Source: Spinellus fusiger (lineage: Eukaryota > Mucoromycota > Mucoromycetes > Mucorales > Phycomycetaceae). Taken from it: a stretch of 64,000 bases of DNA. Below, one piece after another: positions 33,177 through 41,282 of this stretch (position 1 is the stretch's first letter; each line of letters begins with the position of its first letter). Location of the stretch: contig JALLLS010000035.1 of assembly GCA_025094145.1 (NCBI GenBank), positions 62,001 through 126,000 on the forward strand, given 5' to 3'. A program made the translations under genes and the position numbers. Below the pieces are notes generated by a model. It was not told where the DNA came from. It saw only the letters and a program-made list of their open reading frames with translations, and searched no databases.

Positions 33177-36100
33177 TTAAGAATGGGTGGTAGAGGAGAG
33201 ATCGGAGGAGAAGTGAGGATACAGCGTCTGTTGCTGCAGGAGTCTTTGCACTCTATGGCGGCGTTGGCGTTCCCGCTCAACACACCCATCAGCAGCCTCA
33301 ATGAGCAAGCTACCAGCTGATGGCTCTACCTTAAAGTCTCGAGTAGATGTGGCTCGATCAATGGCTTGCAGCAGTATTAACAAACTGGGCCAAAGGTCTC
33401 GCCATTTAACAAAAGACTTAACCGTGCGCGGCAGAAGATTTAGACAATAGTCAATTGGATGAATGTCTTGTGGTGGTGCAGGAACTAGGAAGAACAAGAA
33501 CGTGGAGCGTTCATGGTCAACGAATGTGCAAGTGAAAAAGTGGTCCCGATTGGCAGATGGGTGGCCACATTGGCAAGGAACTGAAGGTGTTGGTGGTAAC
33601 CAAGCAATCCTCCATTTTAGTAGACGATGTCTTTCTTTGCGCGTGCACGGTAGTAGAAGAATTGGATCCCAAACAGGTCTACATAGTCCACGGGCTACCG
33701 TCACCAGCGGATTCTTGCCACGTACTAGACTAGTAATTTCACTTTGAAGACGTTCAAGATAAGCTACTTTTAATGGATATTTAGGAGGGTTGTGAGCCCG
33801 TCCTATTCTTTGAGCATTTTGCCAGAGTACATTGCCACGTAGCTTAATACATCTGGCTTTACTCTGGGGTGCTTCAAGCTGCGGGACAAGGCACCAGAGG
33901 AGGGTGTCTTCAGGAAGGGTAGCTGCGCGCTCAACAAATTTGGCTTGCAGATAAAGAAAACGAGAGTATATGTTAGGGAGGGCAGCTAATTTGGCAACCT
34001 GGATCGTTCCAAACCTAGCAGTAGCAGATCTAGCAAGACAAAGTCTCAGACAAGCAGACTGACAGATTTGTAGCGGGCGGATGCCTAGTCTATTGACATT
34101 ACAAATAGCCAACCCACACTCAAGGATAGGCCGAACAAAAACAGTATACGCTCTTAGGGCTGCTGTAATCCCAAAGCCATACATGTTTACACCCATTCCT
34201 CTCAGCTTTTGCATTACTGCAATTGCCTTGACTTGTGAGTGTGAGAAAAGTACGTCTTGGTTAATACCTTGACGTGAAAAAGGGATACCAAGGTACTTGA
34301 AAGTATCACAGGTTGGAAGCTCGTTGCCATAGAGGTAAAACGGCACATTGGCCGGGGCATTGAGTACTTCACATTTGGAGGGACTCCATTTGTAACCAAG
34401 GAGGGTCGAGTGAATTTCGGCAAGTGCCAGCATTCGATGTATATCTTCTGGGCAGCCCATAAGAGCCACATCATCAGCATACAACAAACAATTCACAGGA
34501 GCCCAAGTAACAGTGACATGAGACGGACTGTAAGAGGAATCTGACGACTCAGAAGAGTCATCCGAAACTGTAGAAGTAGGAAAAGGATTGTGAAGGGAAT
34601 TCTGTAACTCGTCAAGCAATGCGTGAACAGTTGCCTGTGGGGAAGCAAAAGAGAAAGGATTTCGAGCACAGAGATGAATGGACTGTCCCATGGTAGGTGG
34701 GTACATACCAACCAGTATTGGGGATACCGAAGCAAACCTCAAGAAACGTGGAAGAGTATCAATGAAAATAGAATAAAGGAATGGAGAAAGAATACTACCC
34801 TGTAAGACTCCTCGTTTAGGTGCAATGTCCCGGGATGCTACATTTTTCAGAATCACATTCACCACAATGTCATCAAACAAATTCTGTAGTAGCAAGAGCA
34901 ACGGCTGAGACACGAAGGGCATCAGCGACTCCCATATGACAGAGCGTTCCACACTATCATATGCAGCTTTAATATCTCGGAAGACGACGACTGGAGGTTT
35001 TGGATCTTGCTCTCCTGATCCTTGGGCAGCGTACAACCCCATAAGTTCGTGGAGACAGAGGGCCTGGTCTAGAGTTCCACGACGAGCGCGAAATCCACCT
35101 TGAGCCATGTCCAATGCAGGCATGGTCGAGAGGAGCTCCCCAGCTATACATCTTTCTAAGAGCTTACGAAACACCGATGTCAAGCTAATAGGCCGATAGT
35201 TACTAGGGTCATCCTGCTCTCCTTTGTTTTTGTAAATAGGTACCACCTGTGCTGTTCTCCAGGCCACAGGCGTCCACGACCATCTCCAACACAATGTGAA
35301 GATCTGATGTAACAGAGGCACTAGCACTCGAACTAGGGGTTTGAGCATTTCTGCTCTAATATGATCAATGCCTGGTGCTTTTCGATTTGGCATCTTTCGA
35401 ATAGCAGAGTGAATAAAGTCTACGTCCCATGGGACTGGATTGTCTTGGAGAGTAAACTCCTGACGCTCCTGTCTTTCCGTAGATCCGCCAAACACACTCT
35501 CTAGGTGGTCAATCATGCGATTGGCAGCATGCCGAGGGCCCTCTGGAGATGACAGGGAAATTGGCGAACGTCTCCGCAGCCTCATTCCTTTCACAGCACT
35601 TGTCATCTCTGTTAAGCCCTTACGGACTTTATCACAAAATACATGCCAGGTTTGTCGTTGTGCTTGCCTTATAGCCTTTTTCAAAGCTAAACACGCTTCC
35701 TCATACAAGCGGTGGGCTTCAATGCGTTCAATATCATTGCCTACCCGTCGTCTAAAACGATAAAGTTCTTGACGACGGTCAGCTAACTGTTGTAGATCAG
35801 CATTCCAGTAGCTTTTCCAAGCTTTTGGATGGGATTGTGCGCGCCCTACGCTATCATCCAGGGCCTTGTAGATTGACTCATTGAGTCTCTCAGCAAAGTC
35901 CTCCATCTTAACAGAGCACAACGGGGTTTTGTCTTCCAATATTTTTTGGATCTCTCTTTGCAGTTCACCTGTGTTCTCTACAAAACATCGCTTGTACTGG
36001 TCACAGACTGTTTGTTTGTTTAAACGTTGCAGTCTCCAGAGGCGACGGACAGCTGTTTCTGTCATGAGCGGTGGCATGAGCACCGGCTGAAAGGACAGCT

Positions 36101-36770
36101 CACACAAGTGGTGGTCTGAACCTAACGTCAGATCGTCCCTAATGTGCAAGCACACTTCGGAGAAGTTGTAGCTTCTTGACAGGAACAGGTCAATAATGCT
36201 AGCAAACCGACGACCATCTGCTAGAATTCGCTCATATGTAGGCAAGCCAAATGCCAACTCTGAGTTCCACAAGGTTAGATCCTGACGGCAGATCCAGTCT
36301 TCAAATCCCACATGTCTGTCGTTTATGCCATGATCTCCAGTCAGGCGGCCTAAACGTGTATTCAGGTCACCAAGGACGAGTGTGAAGTCGTCTATGGGTA
36401 GTGAATTCAACCTTTCCGCAGCCTCACTAGACGACAGCCTCGGAGGTAGGTACAGACCATGGAATGTATATGGGCCAATCCTACAGGAGACCACAAAAGG
36501 ATTAGTAATTGGTAAGGAATGTACATGGTAAGGAAAGTCAGGACGAATAAAGAACGAAACTCCATCAAAACCTCGTCCAGCATCACCATGGGCTGTAGCA
36601 TAGTTGTGTATTTGTATCCAGGGGCACCTCAACATTTGCATGTCTTTGGTCAGGAAAGTCTCTGTCACTAAAAGTATATCAATATCATTCTGCACACACA
36701 CATTCAGAACGTTCACCAGTTTGGGCCTGATTCCACAAGCATTCAATAGACCAATCTTCAGTCTATTCAT
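33177..36770 (-). CDS. LINE ORF2: APE endonuclease-reverse transcriptase
   Basis: 1197 residues without interruption. Residues 1-230 are an apurinic-type endonuclease (GLLNACGIRPK, VTETFL, LGDLNTRLG, SIIDLFLS, GSDHHLCEL). Residues of about 440-830 are the reverse transcriptase (NRKAPGIDHI, YRPISLTSVFRKLLE, FRDIKAAYDSVE, GVLQGSILSPFLYS, active site YADD near residue 763). A C-terminal Cys/His cluster (CQCGH...HFFTC, about residues 1064-1078) is typical of L1/Tx1-like elements. The ATG overlaps the ORF1 stop (ATGA), so translation probably couples by re-initiation. The endonuclease is the likely determinant of the Tc1-end/TA target preference described in the findings. Five partial copies lie elsewhere in the window. 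Confidence 0.95.
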   Translation of the reverse strand: MNRLKIGLLNACGIRPKLVNVLNVCVQNDIDILLVTETFLTKDMQMLRCPWIQIHNYATAHGDAGRGFDGVSFFIRPDFPYHVHSLPITNPFVVSCRIGPYTFHGLYLPPRLSSSEAAERLNSLPIDDFTLVLGDLNTRLGRLTGDHGINDRHVGFEDWICRQDLTLWNSELAFGLPTYERILADGRRFASIIDLFLSRSYNFSEVCLHIRDDLTLGSDHHLCELSFQPVLMPPLMTETAVRRLWRLQRLNKQTVCDQYKRCFVENTGELQREIQKILEDKTPLCSVKMEDFAERLNESIYKALDDSVGRAQSHPKAWKSYWNADLQQLADRRQELYRFRRRVGNDIERIEAHRLYEEACLALKKAIRQAQRQTWHVFCDKVRKGLTEMTSAVKGMRLRRRSPISLSSPEGPRHAANRMIDHLESVFGGSTERQERQEFTLQDNPVPWDVDFIHSAIRKMPNRKAPGIDHIRAEMLKPLVRVLVPLLHQIFTLCWRWSWTPVAWRTAQVVPIYKNKGEQDDPSNYRPISLTSVFRKLLERCIAGELLSTMPALDMAQGGFRARRGTLDQALCLHELMGLYAAQGSGEQDPKPPVVVFRDIKAAYDSVERSVIWESLMPFVSQPLLLLLQNLFDDIVVNVILKNVASRDIAPKRGVLQGSILSPFLYSIFIDTLPRFLRFASVSPILVGMYPPTMGQSIHLCARNPFSFASPQATVHALLDELQNSLHNPFPTSTVSDDSSESSDSSYSPSHVTVTWAPVNCLLYADDVALMGCPEDIHRMLALAEIHSTLLGYKWSPSKCEVLNAPANVPFYLYGNELPTCDTFKYLGIPFSRQGINQDVLFSHSQVKAIAVMQKLRGMGVNMYGFGITAALRAYTVFVRPILECGLAICNVNRLGIRPLQICQSACLRLCLARSATARFGTIQVAKLAALPNIYSRFLYLQAKFVERAATLPEDTLLWCLVPQLEAPQSKARCIKLRGNVLWQNAQRIGRAHNPPKYPLKVAYLERLQSEITSLVRGKNPLVTVARGLCRPVWDPILLLPCTRKERHRLLKWRIAWLPPTPSVPCQCGHPSANRDHFFTCTFVDHERSTFLFFLVPAPPQDIHPIDYCLNLLPRTVKSFVKWRDLWPSLLILLQAIDRATSTRDFKVEPSAGSLLIEAADGCVERERQRRHRVQRLLQQQTLYPHFSSDLSSTTHS

Positions 36771-37720
36771 AATTCTTCTCGGTGGATGTTTTGGGCGTCT
36801 CCCTCATCTTCTTCCATAGCTGAGCCTGATCCAAATGCCTGGATGGCCTCTTCTTCAAGGGTGGCGGGGCGGCTGGCAACTGGGGTCTTGGCCTTGAGAT
36901 CCGCCAAGAGCTTCTCAAAGGCAGTGGCAGAGAGGCGGGGAGTGGCATTACCAGAGCCAAAGTGGCGAGCAATGCTGTACCCTAAGTGGGTGGGGGAACG
37001 AAGACAGGTGTTTGATACTCTCTGGTCAAAGAGTTCCTGGGCCTTTGCAGCCTTGGTACTGTTGGTTTCCCCTTGGAGCTTTGGGTCTGCAATGACTGCA
37101 GTGGACACAGGGTTGAAGTCCTTCACTGGACTGATCTTAAGCTTCTCGAGGTGCTCCTCGAGTTCTTTCTTGTAGCTGCTGTGGACCAGCAGCGCAACTG
37201 TTCCCCTTGCCGGGAAGTGGATGTCAATGATCCGTGACTGTTGGATCTTCAACGATCCCAACATCTTGCGGACCTGGCCGTACTTGAGGTATCGGCGGCA
37301 AGGGACGTATACGAATTCGTACACTGAGGGTCCAGTGGGCTCCTGCAAGGCACGTACTGCTTGTGCCTTAAGCACTGCTTTGGCCTTTGTAGGCTTCTTG
37401 GCCTGGGGGTTCTTCTTTGCCATGCTGGCGTAGGTGGTGGGTGTGGGTGTGGGTGTGGAGGTTGGGGCATGCTTTGAAGCAGCAGTCGGGTTGTCCTGCT
37501 TGGCAGGGGTGGCAGGGGTGGCAGTGGTGGTGGTGTTGGTGGTGTTGGTGGTGCTGGTAGTGGCCTGAGCCTGGAGGGATGCAATCATTGCATCCTTGGC
37601 CTTCAATTGGGCCTCCAATTCCTGGATACGGAGTCCAAAGATCTCCATCTGTTTTTGGATTGCCGCCATCATCTGCAGCATTTGTTGGGCGTGGGTGTCG
37701 GCCTTTTCCACCTCGGACAT
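36767..37720 (-). CDS. LINE ORF1: coiled-coil nucleic-acid-binding protein
   Basis: 317 residues from the first ATG (37720). Residues 1-52 are a coiled coil (QMEIFGLRIQELEAQLKAKD). Residues of about 53-105 are Thr/Pro-rich and low complexity, followed by a basic Lys/Ala stretch. A conserved domain of about residues 125-230 (VYEFVYVPCRRYLKYGQVRK...IDIHFPARGTVALLVHSSYK) looks like an RRM-type fold. The C-terminus is acidic. ORF1 products coat LINE RNA. The frame stays open for more than 80 codons upstream of this ATG without another ATG, almost to the 5' end of the element, so the natural start may lie further 5' and this copy could be slightly truncated. The C-terminal third recurs in the deleted copy at 62279-62840. 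Confidence 0.85.
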   Translation of the reverse strand: MSEVEKADTHAQQMLQMMAAIQKQMEIFGLRIQELEAQLKAKDAMIASLQAQATTSTTNTTNTTTTATPATPAKQDNPTAASKHAPTSTPTPTPTTYASMAKKNPQAKKPTKAKAVLKAQAVRALQEPTGPSVYEFVYVPCRRYLKYGQVRKMLGSLKIQQSRIIDIHFPARGTVALLVHSSYKKELEEHLEKLKISPVKDFNPVSTAVIADPKLQGETNSTKAAKAQELFDQRVSNTCLRSPTHLGYSIARHFGSGNATPRLSATAFEKLLADLKAKTPVASRPATLEEEAIQAFGSGSAMEEDEGDAQNIHREEL

Positions 37721-37989
37721 TTTGTTCTCCTCGTTGGTTCTTGCTCGGGTGCGTTTGGCAAGCAATTTTTCTTTTCTGCTTTTAGGGACGTCGTAGGTGG
37801 TGGGGACGTCGGTAAGGCCAAACTCGAAGGGTTTGGCGGGTGGTGCTGAGGTGGGGTCCGTGGTTAATGGATCCAGTGTGATATAGGTGGCGGGGGGTGT
37901 TGGTGTTGACGGATGGGTGATTGTAATGTTTGCTGTAGATTTTATTATAACTCTTTGGGGTAATATTTATTACGCGAATTCATATACTA

Positions 37990-39348
37990 CAGTGGCTCGT
38001 GGAAAACATACGTAGATTTCAAATTCAGACCCTAATTTCTTCCTTAAATTTTTTTTTTATTAAACATTCCTCATTTATTGCTTTTCCACCATAATGTCTA
38101 CCTCATCTAACACCATCAACCAACCCATGAGACCTCGTGGAAACAAGAAGAAAAATATTGATGACTTCACTCGATGCCTCATTGCTCACGAGGCCACCGT
38201 AAATGGGACCAGGCAGGTTGCCATTGCTGCTAGGTTTGGAGTCAGTGCGCAGTCGGTTTCCTTTATCGTAAAAAGATATAAGGAAACTGGCTGCTTCAAG
38301 GCCAAGAAGAGCACTGGGCGCAAGCCCATTCTGACAGAGAGGGACGAGAGAGAAGTTGCCCGCGAAGTGGCAAGAGATTCATTCCAGACAATGAATCAGC
38401 TTCGCAGCCAGATGACCACCAAAGTGTCCATGACCACTTTCTCAAAGACGATAAAGAAGATTGGCCTGCTTTCTTCCAGGGTGGTCAAGAAACCTTCTCA
38501 GCATCAAGCACAAGAAGCTGAAGCTTGATTAGGCTAAGGCCCACCTCCACTGGACCGAGGACGACTGGAAGACGGTCATCTGGTCCGATGAGTCCAGATA
38601 CCAGTTGGTCACCACCAACAACCGTACCAGAGTAGTACGAAAAGTGAATGAAGGACTGCTCCCGAAGAACGTCAAGTCCACTGTGAATTTTGGAGGTGGC
38701 AGCGTAATGGTGTGGGGATCTTTCTCTGGTGAAGGTGTTGGGAGATTGGTGCCTGTGAAGGGCAGTATTGATAGTGCAAGATACATTGAGATCTTGAAGA
38801 AGTAATACTGCCCTGAGCTGGCCCGACTCAAGGCACTGAATCCAGAGGTGGATTATGTTCTTCAAGAGGACAACGCCACCTGCCACAAGAGCAAAGAGTC
38901 CAGGTTGTGGAAGGCAAAAGAGACCATTGCCACCATGGAGGGGTGGCCTTCCCAGAGCCCTGATCTCAACCCCATAGAGCATCTTTGGGAGGTGCTTGAC
39001 AGGGCTATCCGCCAGAGGATGACCCCAAGAAGCACTCTCCAGGATTTGGAGGTGCTTCTGTTGGAAGAATGGGAGAAAATCCCCAAGGACACCACAGACG
39101 CCCTCATTTCCAGCATGCATCGGAGATGTAGGGCCGTCATTGAGGCCAATGGTGGAAACACCAAATATTAATGGTTTCTACCCAATAAAATTATTTTTAT
39201 TATTCTATTGACCTTCTTTATACTTCATCCGATTTTGAAGTCTCTACTGTGTGTTTAATGTGTGTTTTTATGACAAAGAATGAGTATTTCCTATTACAGA
39301 AGTATATTGGAAAATGAAAAATCTACGTAAGATTTCCACGAGTCACTG
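37990..39348 (+). mobile_element. Tc1-C element inserted next to the full-length LINE
   Basis: Terminal repeats CAGTGGCTCGTGGAAA (left) and TTTCCACGAGTCACTG (right) with one mismatch, flanked by TA (37988-37989, 39349-39350). 1359 bp. The left TA is the last two bases of the 12-bp LINE duplication. Copy B of the surrounding Fanzor element (60300-60330) shows the site without this insertion. Confidence 0.92.
38094..39171 (+). pseudogene. Tc1/mariner transposase, frameshifted
   Basis: Starts MSTSSNTINQ at 38094. The helix-turn-helix (VAIAARFGVSAQSVSFIVKR) and linker are intact to about 38490, where a 2-bp deletion shifts the frame, followed by a TAG at 38529. The catalytic core is readable in another frame: WSDESRYQL, a TAA near 38803, QEDNATCHKS, SPDLNPIEHLWE, ending GGNTKY. 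The TAG at 38529 occupies the same codon as the TAG at 11182 in the copy at 10632. Confidence 0.9.
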
Positions 39349-39782
39349 TATATCGCCACATAGAAGGTGGTTTCCTTCGGGATTCAGATTTTTACAGGTA
39401 AATATACTGTTTTTATTTGTTTAAAAACTAACATGAATACATCTGAATTTATTTTTGCTCCTTCTCAAATCGATGTGTTATTTTTAAACCATTGTATTTC
39501 GACTATTTCCTTTTATATCCTAAAGATCTCTTGGTGTGTAAGAATAGATGGCTGAGTTGATATTGTCTAATTTCACAATGATAGACATTTATAAATAACA
39601 TTTTCGAGGGAGAAAGATAAAAATAAAAATAAAATATTAAAAATACTAATATATAATATATACATATAATATATAAAACAAAACAGCAACAGAGGCATCC
39701 TAGAAATCATCATAAATAGAGTGTTATTCTTATCACTACAAAAGAACCTTGCGACTCTGACTAAGACTACTCTGAGATTGCT

Positions 39783-41282
39783 TTATTTACGGGTGCGCTG
39801 GGTGAGAAAAGACCACCACGACTGCTTTGGTGTGCGTCCATAATCATCCATATCATCCGGGTCTGGGGTATTTGCAGAAAAGTAGTTGGCTTGGTTATTT
39901 AAAAATGTATCTGTCTGATGATGGTGAGGCCATTCTTCTGATGCAGTATATGGATCAGCATAAAAATCTTCATCATTCATCTGGCTTTGTTCTTTATGCA
40001 TGGCATGTCTCTTTTGGCGTCTACGGTATAGAACAGCCGCTGATACAATAAGAGTCAAGCCAGCAATAGCCCCCACAGCACTACCAGCAATAACACTAGG
40101 AGAGGTACTAGTGACCTCACTATCAATAGAGGCACTACCAGCAGCAAGAGAGGGGATAAGGGTGCTATAGATGAAATATATGAGCAAGAATGGCAATGAT
40201 TTGGAAATAGTAACTTACACTCTTGGAACAAATGTAGTAACAGCCACTGTCACACCATCAATGACTATCTCGGTTACTGTTTGTACGTTGATAGTGGACG
40301 TCAGCCATACTTGATGGGAGCTTTGAGGATTAAATGAAATAGAAGTGGGTGTAAATGTGCTAGAGGATATACGTACGGGGGTGGGTGTAGGAGTGGGTGT
40401 AGGAATAGGAATAGGTGCAAAAGTAGATGTGGTTGTGGTTGTGGTTGTAGTTGCGGATGTAGGATCTAATGAGGTAGCTTTAACTGTAGTGCTAGTATCT
40501 GCTATTGTTGATGTAACCTGTATTGCTGAGGTGGTTTCTACTGCTGAAGTGATTCCTGTTGCTGTTGATGTAGTTTCTGCTGTTGCTGTCACTGAAGTAG
40601 TAGTCTCTGCTGCAGTTGTGGTGGTTGCTAAGCTAGTTGTGGTGGTTGCTAATGTATTGGAAGTAGTAGTCTCTGCTGCAGTTGTGGTGGTTGCTAATGT
40701 ATTGGAAGTAGTAGTCTCTGCTGCAGTTGTGGTGGTTGCTAATGTATCGGAAATAGTAGTCTCTGGTGTAGTTGTGGTGGTTGCTAATGCATTGGAAGTA
40801 GTAGTCTCTGCTGCAGTTGTGGTAGTTGCTGTTGATATACTGGTAATAGAATCTGCTTTACTTGACGTGGATGATAATGTTACACTAGAACTAGACTTTT
40901 CAGTGCTTGTTGGTATGGTAACTGAAGAGAAGGTATCACTTGATTTGGTTTTTGATATGATAGAAGTCGTCTCTTTTAATATTGTGCCTACTGCACTGGT
41001 CGCTATTGTATGGTGCTCAGGGGAGGAGGTTAGACTTGGTGCCAGTGTAGTTTTGGCTGGTACTTCAGTAGAAATATTATCCTCAGTAAATGTTGGAGTC
41101 AGTACTTTTGGAGAGGCTGAGGAGCTATGTCCAAGCTCCTTTATCGTTTCTTCTGTAGTGATGGTCGCGCTATTTGTTTCATTAACCACTATTTCTCTGT
41201 CAACTTCCACTTCAATAGTTTCATGTTGAGGAGCAGGCTCGCTTGGTGATATAGGATGCGCTGGAAGTTGAGTAGAAGACAT
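39783..41282 (-). CDS. Mucin-like Ser/Thr-rich single-pass membrane protein
   Basis: Two exons (40219-41282 and 39783-40164, 54-nt GT-AG intron) give 481 residues. Residues 1-90 are acidic/Ser-rich. Residues of about 90-320 are an extreme Ser/Thr domain with a 15-residue tandem repeat (TTTTAAETTTSNTLA), expected to be heavily O-glycosylated. It is followed by a Pro/Thr linker, a short conserved-looking segment (STINVQTVTEIVIDGVTVAV), one transmembrane helix (SVIAGSAVGAIAGLTLIVSAAVL), a basic stop-transfer RRRQKR and a roughly 75-residue cytoplasmic tail. This resembles fungal cell-wall stress sensors (Mid2/Wsc type). No signal peptide is seen at this ATG, so an upstream exon may be missing or it inserts by its transmembrane helix. 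The open antisense frame at 40345-41229 is a by-product of the repeat. Confidence 0.8.
40597..40835. repeat. 45-bp coding tandem repeat
   Basis: About four to five imperfect direct units of 45 bp (15 codons) within the Ser/Thr-rich domain of the mucin-like gene. One unit is partly duplicated near 40620-40645. Confidence 0.85.

Larger units (their letters stand above)
32775..37977 (-). mobile_element. Full-length APE-type non-LTR retrotransposon (LINE)
   Basis: A 5.2 kb element with two intact ORFs, a 400-bp 3' untranslated region ending CTTTGAACTG and no long poly(A). It is bounded by a perfect 12-bp target-site duplication ATTCATATACTA (32763-32774, 37978-37989). The 5' part upstream of ORF1 is about 250 bp. 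The 5' duplication runs directly into the Tc1-C terminus at 37990. Intact ORFs and a perfect duplication indicate recent insertion and possible activity. It lies inside Fanzor element copy A. Confidence 0.95.
29606..39538 (+). mobile_element. Fanzor-bearing TIR element, copy A (interrupted by a LINE and a Tc1-C)
   Basis: Left end CACACCAGGAGATTTTTCTG and right end (inverse) CACACCAAGAGATCTTTAGG are inverted repeats, each flanked by TA (29604-29605, 39539-39540). The content is highly similar to copy B (57429-60505), apart from an extra segment of about 300 bp (29777-30068). Between 32775 and 39350 it is interrupted by a full-length LINE and a Tc1-C element. The last 188 bp resume after 39350. 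The native length would be about 3.4 kb. It carries a decayed Fanzor C-terminal region (32260-32770). The rest (29660-32250) has no recognised gene. Confidence 0.8.

Noticed and set aside
40597..40835. Regular 45-bp direct repeats resembling a repeat array (CRISPR-like spacing)
   Set aside because: The units are contiguous, in codon phase and encode the Thr-rich repeat of the mucin-like protein. There are no spacers and the host is eukaryotic.
40345..41229. 294-codon open frame on the plus strand, Val/Ala-rich
   Set aside because: It is the antisense shadow of the Ser/Thr repeat domain (ACN/GCN codons read backwards as NGT/NGC), with no independent features.
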